Below, piece by piece: positions 7,981 through 16,914 of a stretch of DNA of 64,000 nucleotides. The notes under the pieces are model-generated. The model was not told the origin of the DNA and ran no database searches. It saw nothing but the letters and a program-made list of their open reading frames with translations. Source of the DNA: Pseudopedobacter sp038243635 (GTDB taxonomy: Bacteria > Bacteroidota > Bacteroidia > Sphingobacteriales > Sphingobacteriaceae); NCBI GenBank assembly GCA_038243635.1, contig JBBSQW010000008.1, forward strand, positions 1 through 64,000. Reading direction: 5' to 3'. Each line of letters starts with the position of its first letter. Positions within the stretch are counted from its first letter, which is position 1. A program made the translations under genes and the position numbers.

Positions 7981-8931
7981 TTACCCAAAACTATAAATTA
8001 CGTAAAGCGCCACTCCAGAAACCAAAATCCAAAGTACCAATCCCTGCAATAAAGGTTTAAAACCTACAGATTTTAGTACCGCTCTTGATAAGCCAGTTCC
8101 AATTAGAAACAGGGTTAAAGTCAGTGCAACTTTTGATATTACCACAATGTACGGGGCGATCAGTTTAATGGGCTCCAAATAAGTGCTTGCAACCATCGCC
8201 AATACAAACAAACCAATAAAGTAAGGGATCTTTATTTTTTTAGATGGATTTTTAAATATAAAAGCACTGGCCAAAGCAATTGGAATAATCCATAAGGCTC
8301 GCATCAGCTTTACCGTGGTTGCCACTTGTAAAGCTTCAGCTCCATACTTATTGGCCGCTCCTACTACAGAGCTGGTGTCGTGTATTGCAATGGCGCACCA
8401 CAATCCAAATTGACTTTGAGATAAGTTAAAGTAATGGCCAACAACTGGGAAAACAAAAAGTGCCACCGCATTTAAGATGAATATGATGCCTAAAGCAATG
8501 GAAGTTTCTTTCTCTTTTGTTCTGATAACTGGCGCCAAAGCCGCAATAGCGCTTCCACCACAAATAGCCGTTCCGGCAGAGATTAGGAAAGACGTTTTCT
8601 TTTCAGTTTTTAAGATTTTTCCAAATAACAATCCTAAAAATATAGTACCAAAAATTGACGCAACTGTATAAATAAAACCACTTTTACCGCTTTGCAAAGC
8701 CATGCTGAGGTTCATCCCAAAACCTAAACCTACTACAGCAAACTGCAATAGAAAGGTAACTGCATTATGACTATGCTTTTGGAAAGGATGATCAAAAAAC
8801 TGAACTAAAATGATTCCACCTAATAAAGCAACTGGCGGACTAACCCATGGTGTTAAGCAAAGTAAGCCACAAATAATATAAACAATTTTTTCTTTGGTAA
8901 TGCAAGCTGATATGCGGTGTGTATGTTCCAT
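7981..8931 (-). CDS. YeiH/UPF0324 family putative sulfate exporter
   Basis: A 316-residue integral membrane protein with about nine or ten hydrophobic segments. It has the UPF0324/YeiH hallmarks: the early segment PPVALLGGIILVQFFDHPF, the central motif SAGTAICGGSAIAALAPVI, and the AIHDTSSVVGAANKYGAEAL loop. The family is annotated as putative sulfate exporters, a role inferred from context in other bacteria rather than proven. The LysR regulator immediately upstream on the same strand matches the usual YeiE-YeiH pairing, so that regulator probably controls it. Confidence 0.9.
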   Translation of the reverse strand: MEHTHRISACITKEKIVYIICGLLCLTPWVSPPVALLGGIILVQFFDHPFQKHSHNAVTFLLQFAVVGLGFGMNLSMALQSGKSGFIYTVASIFGTIFLGLLFGKILKTEKKTSFLISAGTAICGGSAIAALAPVIRTKEKETSIALGIIFILNAVALFVFPVVGHYFNLSQSQFGLWCAIAIHDTSSVVGAANKYGAEALQVATTVKLMRALWIIPIALASAFIFKNPSKKIKIPYFIGLFVLAMVASTYLEPIKLIAPYIVVISKVALTLTLFLIGTGLSRAVLKSVGFKPLLQGLVLWILVSGVALYVIYSFG

Positions 8932-9014
8932 TTTTCTCTGTGTGTTGTGTTAAACAACAGTACAAATATGGTAAGGATAATAAGGCTTTTTATATCGTAT
9001 AAAATGATAAGCTA

Positions 9015-9908
9015 TTACTTTAAGTTATACTTAGATGCAAAACTGATAAAAACTTCAGGCAGTTTTGCAACGTCGCCCTGTTTTTGGATAAAGTACAACG
9101 GACGTTCAATACTAAAATTTTCAGTATCAATAATTTTGAGTTTATTGTATTTTAACTCGTTTAGAATAGCGTGAATAGAGATAAAAGATAAACAGTTGCT
9201 GTTTTGTAAGTAAGCTTTAATACTTTCAATATTACCCAATTGCATTTCTACACTTAAGTCACTAATTTTTATACCAATTGCTTTTAAGGCATGAGCAATA
9301 ACCTCTAATGATCCAGAACCAGGTTCTCTTAGCAATAGTGGAAAAAGTTTAATCTCCTCCATATTAATACTAGTTTTCTTTAATACCGAGTTGGCGCTGT
9401 TGCAAACCAAAACCAGTTCATCGTTTAAAAAATGAGTATAACTAATCTGCGGACTTTTAGAGCGCCCTTCAATCAAACCCAAATCAATTTCGCCATTTAA
9501 TAAAGCTTGCTCAATGTGTTCGGTATTTCCGCTAATCAATTGGATTTTTACATCGGTAAACTGTTGGTGGAATTTCGCTAAAATCTCTGGTAATACGTAT
9601 TGTGCTATGGTTGAGCTGGCACCAATTTTTAAAATCCCTTTGTGCTGATGGCTCAGCGTATTCATATCAAACGCTAGCTCTTTATAAAATACCATTAACT
9701 TTTCGGTATGCCTTAAAAGTAGGTTTCCAGCATCAGTCAAAGCTATTTTGCTTCCGTTACGGTCAAACAATTTCAGTTTAAAATGGTTTTCCAGTTCTTG
9801 GATGTGCTTAGTTACCGCCGGTTGTGTAATAAAAAGCTCCGCAGCAGCTTTTGTAAAATTCAATCGCTTAGCGGTAGTATAAAAAACCTGAAGACGGAAA
9901 TTAAGCAT
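9015..9908 (-). CDS. LysR family transcriptional regulator
   Basis: A 297-residue regulator. The winged helix-turn-helix occupies residues 1-60 (FTKAAAELFITQPAVTKHIQELE, split by family convention), followed by the linker helix and a type 2 periplasmic-binding-like effector domain from about residue 90 (GILKIGASSTIAQYVLP). Orientation and position upstream of the YeiH-type exporter suggest it regulates that gene, as in the common YeiE/YeiH arrangement. It may also act on the divergent short-chain dehydrogenase, whose start is only 74 bp away. Confidence 0.9.
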   Translation of the reverse strand: MLNFRLQVFYTTAKRLNFTKAAAELFITQPAVTKHIQELENHFKLKLFDRNGSKIALTDAGNLLLRHTEKLMVFYKELAFDMNTLSHQHKGILKIGASSTIAQYVLPEILAKFHQQFTDVKIQLISGNTEHIEQALLNGEIDLGLIEGRSKSPQISYTHFLNDELVLVCNSANSVLKKTSINMEEIKLFPLLLREPGSGSLEVIAHALKAIGIKISDLSVEMQLGNIESIKAYLQNSNCLSFISIHAILNELKYNKLKIIDTENFSIERPLYFIQKQGDVAKLPEVFISFASKYNLK

Positions 9909-9981
9909 GCGCTAATTTATAAATGTTTTTACAGATTTACACTTGGCTTAAAATTTGGGATCATTAATTAAACAAAAGATT

Positions 9982-10689
9982 ATGCAAAATTTAAAAGATA
10001 AAGTAGCGCTAATTACTGGTGCTACAAAAGGAATTGGTTATGGCATTGCCGAAGCTTTATTGAAACAAGGCGTAAAAGTTGTCATCACCAGCAGAAGTCA
10101 GGAAAGCGCAGACGAAGCCGCAAAAAAACTAGGGATTAATGCATTAGGAATCGCAGCAGATGTAAAAGATTTTAAATCGCAGCAAAATGCAGTGGCTAAA
10201 ACCATAGAAAAGTTTGGTGCGCTCGACTTTTTAATTGCTAACGCAGGCGTTGGGCATTTTGCAAGTATTGATGAATTATCTGTTGAGGACTGGAAAGATA
10301 CCATAGACACCAATTTAACGGGCGTTTTTTACGGCGTTAAAGCGTCGCTTGCCGAATTAAAGAAATCCAAAGGTTACATCATCACCATTTCTAGTTTGGC
10401 TGGAACTAACTTCTTTGAAAATGGAGCAGCCTACAACGCTAGCAAGTTTGGTTTAACGGGCTTTACACAGGCAATGATGTTAGATTTACGTAAACACGAT
10501 GTAAAAGTAACTACCATTATGCCAGGTTCTGTTGCCACACATTTTGCAGAACATACGCCAGATAAGCAGAAAGATGCTTGGAAAATTCAGCCCGAAGATA
10601 TTGGCCAAATGGTAACGGATTTATTGAATATGCATCCACGAACTTTACCAAGTAAAATTGAGGTAAGACCAACAAAAACATCGAATTAA
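9982..10689 (+). CDS. short-chain dehydrogenase/reductase
   Basis: A 235-residue classical SDR. The Rossmann glycine motif is TGATKGIG (about 13-20), followed by NAG (NAGVG near 86), the catalytic Ser in ITISSLAG, and the YNASK pair (YxxxK) near residue 153. The PG motif follows (IMPGSVAT). The cofactor is probably NADP(H), judging from the SRS after the second strand, but the substrate is unknown. I chose the ATG at 9982; a TTG-initiated frame begins nine codons earlier without support. Divergent from the LysR gene. Confidence 0.9.
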   Translation: MQNLKDKVALITGATKGIGYGIAEALLKQGVKVVITSRSQESADEAAKKLGINALGIAADVKDFKSQQNAVAKTIEKFGALDFLIANAGVGHFASIDELSVEDWKDTIDTNLTGVFYGVKASLAELKKSKGYIITISSLAGTNFFENGAAYNASKFGLTGFTQAMMLDLRKHDVKVTTIMPGSVATHFAEHTPDKQKDAWKIQPEDIGQMVTDLLNMHPRTLPSKIEVRPTKTSN

Positions 10690-10690
10690 A

Positions 10691-10719
10691 AAAAGAGCAA
10701 TTTTTACAATTGCTCTTTT
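10691..10719. terminator. bidirectional intrinsic terminator after the SDR gene
   Basis: A 12-bp stem (AAAAGAGCAATT / AATTGCTCTTTT) with a 5-base loop, flanked by A and T runs. It begins directly after the SDR stop codon. It can also end transcription from the HIRAN gene on the opposite strand. Confidence 0.85.
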
Positions 10720-10780
10720 TTTAAAATTAATCTTCGTCGGCTTCAAAATATTCTTTTGAAACTTCTCGAAAAAAAGCAGC

Positions 10781-11437
10781 TTATACACTTACTTTCACGA
10801 ATACTCTTTTTATAATTCCGTTTTGCTCTAAGGCCTTTACGGTGAGTTTGAGTTTTTCACTTCCTTCTTCGTAAAAAATCTTACTATGATACTTTTTAAT
10901 GTATCCTACAAATAAATCGTCTTTAAAAACCTTTACAGCAAACGGGTCATATATATTATCAGCTTCTTTTTGAAAAGTAAGATGATCTTCAATATGTAAA
11001 GTTCCTCTTTCTAATTTACTTTTAGATAAGGAAGCTAATTCTGTAAGGAAGTGAGTATCGGTTTGTAATTGATATTCCGCTAGAAATTCAAAGTTGTCTG
11101 TAGCAACTAATCCTTGAGTTTTACCTAATAGATAAAACTTATCTTGAGCTAAATTCTCATCTAATTCCCAGAATGAAAGAAACGATTTTATATCAGGTCT
11201 ATCTAGCTTAGTAAGTCTTTGTCCGAAAATTTCTGCCACATTGCCGTTGTATGTTTTATCTAAATCTGGAAATTCTGTATAAGGTGTGAATCCTTCTTTT
11301 TCTATTAATGTTTTAGTTTCTGGCAAGTAGTTGAATTCATGCTTGCCATCAGTTGTCTTTTTTAACAACCCTACAGCATGTCTGCGTTCACCTACACCCT
11401 TCCTCCAGACAACATAAATTTTATCAAACTCAACCAT
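10781..11437 (-). CDS. HIRAN domain protein, partner of the HipA-like kinase
   Basis: A 218-residue protein. The C-terminal part (about 128-218) looks like a HIRAN domain: LHIEDHLTFQKEADNIYDPFAVKVF, split here by the family's E-N-YD-AV pattern, then VGYIKKY. The N-terminal part (VWRKGVGERRHAVGLL and onward) reads like the N-terminal domain often found in front of HIRAN in Bacteroidota proteins paired with HipA-like kinases. HIRAN domains bind DNA ends in eukaryotic helicases such as HLTF. The role here is unknown. The ATG lies inside the end of the kinase gene (8-bp overlap), so the two are one operon. Confidence 0.75.
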   Translation of the reverse strand: MVEFDKIYVVWRKGVGERRHAVGLLKKTTDGKHEFNYLPETKTLIEKEGFTPYTEFPDLDKTYNGNVAEIFGQRLTKLDRPDIKSFLSFWELDENLAQDKFYLLGKTQGLVATDNFEFLAEYQLQTDTHFLTELASLSKSKLERGTLHIEDHLTFQKEADNIYDPFAVKVFKDDLFVGYIKKYHSKIFYEEGSEKLKLTVKALEQNGIIKRVFVKVSV

Positions 11438-12449
11438 GGATTATTTCTTTCAACCTTTGAAGCCGCAAATTTAACAATTTAATTATCAATTGCTTTCTAA
11501 TAGTTGGAACTCTATAACTTGCTAAGGATTCAGGTATTTCTATATCAATGGAATTTACTATTTCCTCAGTTTGTTTAGAAGATATTTTGTTCAAAAATGA
11601 AGCAGCCGTCCTCAAAGCGTCACCATATGAACTTTCTAGAAGATTTGAAATAAGCTTAAAATGACTTACTTTCCGCCCCTTCCAATGAATTTCCGACTTT
11701 CCATTATTTATATATTTGTTTATTTCGGTTTCTTCTGCTAACATTTTTTTAATTCTCTCATCGGTGAGTTCTCTGCCTAATGAACTTCCAGAATCATAGA
11801 TGGGAGCCACCTTTAACTCTGGCGTATTCAACAGTTTAAGAATAGGATCTTTATAATTTTTGCTCTCATCAATCTGGTGAACTACATCTTTCATCTCATT
11901 TATCACAGTAGTTTTCCCAATAAGAGCCCAGTTTTCCTGATGTCTATCAGTATTTCCTATCAGAGCATCAAATACAATAGTTTGGAGAAAATGATTCCAA
12001 TATTTATGTAAACCATATGCTTGAATTGTGGTTTCTAAGAGTTGGAAGTCATATTCATTTCTAGTACTGCGATTTTCAGGAACAAAAGCAATGTTTAAGG
12101 AGATCATGTAGCGCCCTACCTCTATTAGTTGCTCTTCATCTGTAAGTGTCATTTTAGGACTTATACATCCCATATCAGGATATGATATTGCCACGCCATA
12201 CCTGAGAATATTTAACCCCATTAGTGAGCCAATTTGATAAGCTATCACTTCAGACCAAAACTCATACTTATAATACTTTGCAGGTTTGCCATTCTTAGCC
12301 TATTTTTTTTCAGAGCATTTAAAATACCAATCATTTCCGTCGGGAGACTGTAAAACTCTTTTTGCTCGAGTACCCCCGCTGTTATACCACGGAAGAGCAA
12401 CCCAGTCTGTTGCGTCTATTATAAATTTTACACGGCTTAATTCACCCAT
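11430..12449 (-). pseudogene. HipA/CtkA-like kinase gene with an in-frame TAG stop
   Basis: Starting at the ATG at 12449, the frame reads MGELSRVKFIIDATDW, SGGTRAKRVL and GNDWYFKCSEKK, then meets TAG at 12302-12300, and continues in the same frame with AKNGKPAKYYKYEFW and on to the stop at 11430. The upstream part holds the expected Gly-rich ATP-binding segment and Lys 44. The downstream part holds the catalytic NTDRHQENW and the IYDSGSSLG (DFG-like) motifs. The full product would be 339 residues, the size of single-domain HipA/CtkA-type kinases. Initiation at GTG 12248 would give a 272-residue protein lacking the ATP-binding part. The eight-A run next to the stop is a possible error or slippage site, but the frame is the same on both sides, so a point nonsense change is the simplest reading. 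Confidence 0.75.
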
Positions 12450-12629
12450 CACGTCACGAATATAATAGTAAAATAATAATGCTAAAGAACTTTATTAAAG
12501 CGGTTTAGATTTTTATGAAAGACAACTTTTTTTAAGTAGCATGATTTCTACTTAAAGTAACAAAACAGTTATTAAAACAATAAACCACCACGAATTATTA
12601 TTTTAGTTCTTTAATCCAAATTATAACAC

Positions 12630-15095
12630 ATGTTTAAAAAATTACAAGTCACTAAGTACTTGGGTTTATTTGTTTTACTGGTTGCATTTTCTGGCTGCGT
12701 TACAAAAAAACAAAGTAAAAAAGGTGCAGCATCTGCTACAGCTAAACCCGCAACTCCAGCGAAAAAAGGCGGTTTAAAGCCTTATAAAGAGGTAATTACA
12801 GCAAAGGCAAAGTCGGACGAAGGGTTATTTACTGTTCATAAAGTGGACGAAAAATATTACTACGAAATTCCCGATTCCTTGTTGGGCAGAGAAATGCTTG
12901 CCGTAACTCGATACGTAAAAACGCCAGCGGTTGATGGCACTTACGGCGGCGAAGAAATTAACGAGCAGGTGTGGAAATGGGAAAAACGTGACAAGCAGGT
13001 CATGATTCGAGTTCCGTCTTACATTAACATAGCAGGCGACAGTACAGATATGTATGAATCTGTACGGAATTCTAATTTATCCCCTATCCTAGCGTCTTTC
13101 GATATTAAAGCCTTAAGTAAAGACTCTAGCGGTGTGGTAATTGACGTTACCGATTTGTTTAGCAAAGATGTTTCCGCATTAGGTTTGTCGTCAGATACCA
13201 AGACAAAATATAAGATTACCCGCTTGGACGAGAGTAGATCTTACATAGATACTATCAAATCTTTCCCAACCAATATTGAAGTGCGAACGATGAAAACCTA
13301 CATTGCAAACGCTCCACCGGTTGATAATTCTTTGGGTTCTGTTACAGTAGAATTAGGTACATCCATGGTGCTATTACCTAAAGTGCCAATGAAGCCAAGG
13401 TTATACGATCAACGGATTGGTTTCTTTTCTAAACGACAAATAGATTATGGTTTAAATGCGCAAAAAGCTACAGTTACACGTTATGTTGCCCGTTGGCGAT
13501 TAGAGCCAAAAGACAGCGCAGCCTACGCTCGTGGCGAATTGGTTGAGCCTAAAAAACAGATTGTTTATTACATAGACCCAGCGACACCAAAAAAATGGAG
13601 ACCTTATTTAATTGAAGGTGTAAAAGATTGGAACGTAGCTTTTGAGGCAGCAGGTTTTAAAAATGCCATTACTTGTTTAGAAGCACCAACAGAGGATCCG
13701 GATTGGTCGGCAGAAGATGCTCGTTATTCGGTAATCCGTTATTTTGCTTCTAATATTGCCAACGCTTACGGTCCTCATGTCGCTGATCCACGTTCGGGCG
13801 AGATTATGGAGTCTGATATTGGTTGGTACCATAACGTAATGAATTTAGTACGTAACTGGTTCTTTGTTCAAACCGCAGCGGTAAACCCAGCTGTTAGAAC
13901 GCCTAAACTTAGCGACGAGGTAATGGGGCAATTAATTCGTTTTGTTTCCTCACACGAAGTGGGACATACCTTAGGCTTGGCGCATAATTTTGGTTCTAGT
14001 GTTGCTTATCCAGTAGATTCTTTGCGTTCAGCTTCTTTTACAAAAAGAATGGGTGGTACTGCGCCATCCATTATGGATTATGCTCGTTTCAACTACATTG
14101 CACAGCCAGAAGATAAAGGCGTTTTGTTATATCCAGGAATTGGCCCTTATGATAAATGGGCGCTTAAATGGGGTTATACTTATTTCGACGGCAAGTCGAT
14201 TGACGAAGAGTCGACTATTTTAAACAAATGGACGGTAGAAAGAGCAGGCAATCCTAGTTACTTTTACGGTCGCCAAACCGGGAACCCGATAGATCCAAGA
14301 TCACAATCTGAAGATTTAGGTGATGATGCGATGAAAGCCTCAGCTTATGGAATTGAAAACCTTAAAAAGATTGTTCCAAACATTGAAAAATGGACTTACG
14401 AAGCAGGTAAGCCTTATGATGATTTGCAAGAACTTTATGGAGAAGTGCTTAGTCAGTTTAGCCGTTACATGGGTCATGTGAAATCTAATATTGGGGGTAT
14501 TTATGAGAATTTTAAAACTTACGACCAGGCAGGTGCTGTTTACACTCACGTAGAGAAAGCCAAGCAAAAAGAAGCTGTAAAGTTTATTGTTGATCAAGCT
14601 TTTAAAACACCGAAATGGATGTTAGAAAGTGAATCAATTGCTAAATTTGATAACGCGTTGATGGTTGCCAGAATTGGTAGAATGCAAACAGGAGCGTTAA
14701 ATAGTATTTTGGAATTCTCGCGTTTGGCTAGAGTAATTGATAACAGCGCCAAAAACGGTAAAAACGCTTACGCAATTGATGAGCTTTTCAGCGATTTGCA
14801 AAACGGTGTCTTCACCGAGCTAAGTAACGGAGCAAATATTGATATTTATCGGAGAAGCTTGCAGAGAGCTTATATAGAGCGCTTAGAATATTTGCTAACG
14901 CAGGATCAAAGTGCGGGAGAACCAACAAAGATAACTGTATCACAGTCAGATATTCGTCCTTTAGCAAGAATGGCTTTAATGAGTTTACAATCGGAAATTA
15001 AAAGAGCATTGCCGCGTTACGGAAACGTAATTTTAAAAGCTCATTTAACAGATGCTTTAGCAAGAATAGATTTGATTTTAAAACCTAAAGGCTAG
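12630..15095 (+). CDS. zinc-dependent metalloprotease lipoprotein (DUF5117/DUF5118 type)
   Basis: An 821-residue envelope protein. The signal peptide ends in a lipobox (LVAFSGC, Cys 23), followed by a Lys/Ala-rich linker. An N-terminal DUF5118-like segment (around 55-105) leads to a DUF5117-like domain (about 110-300). The zincin catalytic domain follows, with SSHEVGHTLGLAHNFG near residue 450: this is the extended HExxHxxGxxH metzincin-like motif with the catalytic Glu. An SIMDYARFNY segment downstream could form the Met-turn. This architecture is common in Bacteroidota and its substrates are unknown. It is transcribed alone and followed by a hairpin terminator. Confidence 0.9.
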   Translation: MFKKLQVTKYLGLFVLLVAFSGCVTKKQSKKGAASATAKPATPAKKGGLKPYKEVITAKAKSDEGLFTVHKVDEKYYYEIPDSLLGREMLAVTRYVKTPAVDGTYGGEEINEQVWKWEKRDKQVMIRVPSYINIAGDSTDMYESVRNSNLSPILASFDIKALSKDSSGVVIDVTDLFSKDVSALGLSSDTKTKYKITRLDESRSYIDTIKSFPTNIEVRTMKTYIANAPPVDNSLGSVTVELGTSMVLLPKVPMKPRLYDQRIGFFSKRQIDYGLNAQKATVTRYVARWRLEPKDSAAYARGELVEPKKQIVYYIDPATPKKWRPYLIEGVKDWNVAFEAAGFKNAITCLEAPTEDPDWSAEDARYSVIRYFASNIANAYGPHVADPRSGEIMESDIGWYHNVMNLVRNWFFVQTAAVNPAVRTPKLSDEVMGQLIRFVSSHEVGHTLGLAHNFGSSVAYPVDSLRSASFTKRMGGTAPSIMDYARFNYIAQPEDKGVLLYPGIGPYDKWALKWGYTYFDGKSIDEESTILNKWTVERAGNPSYFYGRQTGNPIDPRSQSEDLGDDAMKASAYGIENLKKIVPNIEKWTYEAGKPYDDLQELYGEVLSQFSRYMGHVKSNIGGIYENFKTYDQAGAVYTHVEKAKQKEAVKFIVDQAFKTPKWMLESESIAKFDNALMVARIGRMQTGALNSILEFSRLARVIDNSAKNGKNAYAIDELFSDLQNGVFTELSNGANIDIYRRSLQRAYIERLEYLLTQDQSAGEPTKITVSQSDIRPLARMALMSLQSEIKRALPRYGNVILKAHLTDALARIDLILKPKG

Positions 15096-15111
15096 TTTTA
15101 ATAATTTTGAT

Positions 15112-15150
15112 AATCAGCGTTAGATTAAGTTCTGATGCTGATTTTTTTTT
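15112..15150 (+). terminator. intrinsic terminator after the metalloprotease gene
   Basis: A 7-bp stem (AATCAGC / GCTGATT) with an 18-base loop, followed by a run of nine T residues. Confidence 0.65.
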
Positions 15151-15159
15151 AGCGCCGCC

Positions 15160-15259
15160 CGTCATCTCGACCAAAGGAGAGATCTTCAAGTTCCTTCGCA
15201 CTCGCTTAGTTCACCTAAGAAACAAACAGATTCCTCCTCGCACCTCGTCCGGAATGACG
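15160..15259 (+). repeat. 100-bp palindrome-ended repeat, copy A (upstream of the GIY-YIG gene)
   Basis: It starts CGTCATCTCGACCAAAGGAG and ends CGTCCGGAATGACG, so the outer CGTCAT/ATGACG ends are inverted. The middle holds conserved blocks AAGTTCCTT, CGCTTAGTTC and ACAGATTCCTCCT. Copies B (15624-15723) and C (15742-15890) lie on the other side of the GIY-YIG gene in the same orientation. Confidence 0.85.
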
Positions 15260-15310
15260 GCAAAGAAACAGCAATAAAGATAAACCCTTTTAAAATATCT
15301 ATATTCAGTT

Positions 15311-15610
15311 ATGGAAAGAGGAGGATTTACCTACATCATGACCAATAAGAACAAGACCGCGTTATATATCGGCGTGACTTCAGATCTTCCCAGACGGATA
15401 AAGGAGCATAAAAATCATTTTTATCCGAAGAGTTTTACAGCTAGGTATAATTTGACCTATTTTATTTATTACGAAACATTTTTTAGTATAGGAGAAGCAA
15501 TAGCAAGAGAGAAAGAAATTGAAAAATGGCGTCGAGAGAAAAAAGAGCTGTTGATCTATAGTTTAAATCCCGACTGGAATGATTTAACATTGGATATAGA
15601 AAACTGGTAA
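15311..15610 (+). CDS. single-domain GIY-YIG nuclease family protein
   Basis: A 99-residue UvrC-type GIY-YIG domain without extra domains. The first strand has FTYIMTN (the GIY equivalent), the second YIGVTSD (the YIG equivalent), the helix LPRRIKEHKN carries the conserved Arg, and AIAREKEIEKWRREKK carries the Glu that binds the catalytic metal. Members of this small family (YhbQ/URI-like) are abundant in Bacteroidota and mostly uncharacterised. Here the gene sits between copies of a 100-bp palindrome-ended repeat, which makes a link between enzyme and repeat plausible. Confidence 0.9.
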   Translation: MERGGFTYIMTNKNKTALYIGVTSDLPRRIKEHKNHFYPKSFTARYNLTYFIYYETFFSIGEAIAREKEIEKWRREKKELLIYSLNPDWNDLTLDIENW

Positions 15611-15623
15611 GTTCTTACTTCAA

Positions 15624-15723
15624 CGTCATCTCGACCAAAGGAGAGACCTCCAAGTTCCTCAGCACTTGCTTGGTTCAGCGAAGACACAAACAGATTCCTC
15701 CTAATACCTCGTTCGGAATGACG
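15624..15723 (+). repeat. 100-bp palindrome-ended repeat, copy B
   Basis: CGTCATCTCGACCAAAGGAG to CGTTCGGAATGACG, the same length as copy A and in the same orientation. It begins 14 bp after the GIY-YIG stop codon. Confidence 0.85.
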
Positions 15724-15741
15724 CTATGAATAACGACCCCA

Positions 15742-15890
15742 CGTCATCTCGACCCTAGGAGAGATCTCCAAATTCCTTAGCATTCGCTTGGTTCAGCGAA
15801 GACACAAACAGATTTATTCACAAGTTTTTATGATTTTATAGGAGTTCATGATTGCTTGGCAAGTCTCCTCATACCTCGTTCGGAATGACG
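15742..15890 (+). repeat. palindrome-ended repeat, copy C with an extra internal segment
   Basis: It has the same ends and internal blocks as copies A and B, but about 49 extra bases between the ACAGATT block and the CTCCTCATACCTCG block. It is adjacent to copy B in direct orientation and ends about 8 bp from the stop of the following minus-strand gene. Confidence 0.8.
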
Positions 15891-15897
15891 TCTTCGC

Positions 15898-16866
15898 TTA
15901 AGTTTTAGTTAGCAATAATCCTTTTCCCTCTACAGCAAAACGAACTGCCAAGAAAAAAATAGCGAAACAAAGCGTCAGGATAATGGCAATCCATATTGCA
16001 TCTTTTACTACAAATATTAAAACTGCATTTACAAGCAACTGCACTAGCATATATAACAATGAAATAGCCAAATGAGACCATTTTTTTTGATTGGCCAAAT
16101 ACTGATAAAAATGACTTCGATGTGCTTCAAAGATGTTCTCCTTCCGAAGTAGCCTGAAGATGATAGTAAATACGGCATCAAGACCGTAAATAAGGAGCAA
16201 TAAGATGTAGACAAAATTTCCTGTTGTTAAAATGAGGTGGCCTATAAAGAAAACGATTATAAACGCAATACTCACGCTACCCACATCACCGGCAAAACAG
16301 GTTGCTACTTTACGAAAATTAAAGAAATTGAATACCAATAAAGAAATGCCTACCACAATAAGTAAATCAGAAGAAGTAAAAGAAATAATTTGCTCGTTGA
16401 TGTAAAACAACGTCGCAATCGTGGCCAAGCTATAACCACCTGTAATTCCATTAATCCCATCCATAAAATTATAGGCATTAATGGTACCCACAACTAAAAT
16501 AGCAGCCAAGGGAATCCAATACCAGTCGAGCTCAAATAAGCCCCATTCAACAAACAATAAGCCAACAGACAACAAGTGTATGCCCAATCTAATTTTATTG
16601 TTCAAAGTAACCACGTCATCAACAAAACTGATGACAGAAATAAGCAACAAGCCAACGATAAAGAAAGGGTATTGAAATTCAAATACTATAAAAAATAGGA
16701 GCGCAGCTAAGCTGAAAATAACCCCTCCACCACGAATGGTAACGTTGGAATGGGAGCTCCTATGGTTTGGCTTGTCTATTATGTTATAATGGTCTGCAAT
16801 TTTGAAATAGAGCAACTCCAAGATAAACAACACAGGGATAGCTAGTAGAATGTATAATTGAGACAT
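15898..16866 (-). CDS. polyprenyl-phosphate glycan-1-phosphate transferase (WecA/WbpL type)
   Basis: A 322-residue polytopic membrane protein of the MraY/WecA superfamily. It shows the DKPNHRSSH motif after the first helix, the SFVDDVVTL aspartates near residue 84, NAYNFMDGINGI near 130, FAGDVGSVS, and the cytoplasmic HRSHFYQ loop near 250. Such enzymes attach a sugar-1-phosphate, usually an N-acetylated hexosamine, to undecaprenyl phosphate and so start a repeat unit. It is paired with the upstream epimerase, like WbpL with WbpV, and is the probable initiating enzyme of the capsule/EPS locus. Confidence 0.9.
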   Translation of the reverse strand: MSQLYILLAIPVLFILELLYFKIADHYNIIDKPNHRSSHSNVTIRGGGVIFSLAALLFFIVFEFQYPFFIVGLLLISVISFVDDVVTLNNKIRLGIHLLSVGLLFVEWGLFELDWYWIPLAAILVVGTINAYNFMDGINGITGGYSLATIATLFYINEQIISFTSSDLLIVVGISLLVFNFFNFRKVATCFAGDVGSVSIAFIIVFFIGHLILTTGNFVYILLLLIYGLDAVFTIIFRLLRKENIFEAHRSHFYQYLANQKKWSHLAISLLYMLVQLLVNAVLIFVVKDAIWIAIILTLCFAIFFLAVRFAVEGKGLLLTKT

Positions 16867-16914
16867 GACGCGATATGATAATTTGCGAAAATAGGAAATT
16901 TATGTAACGCTAAC

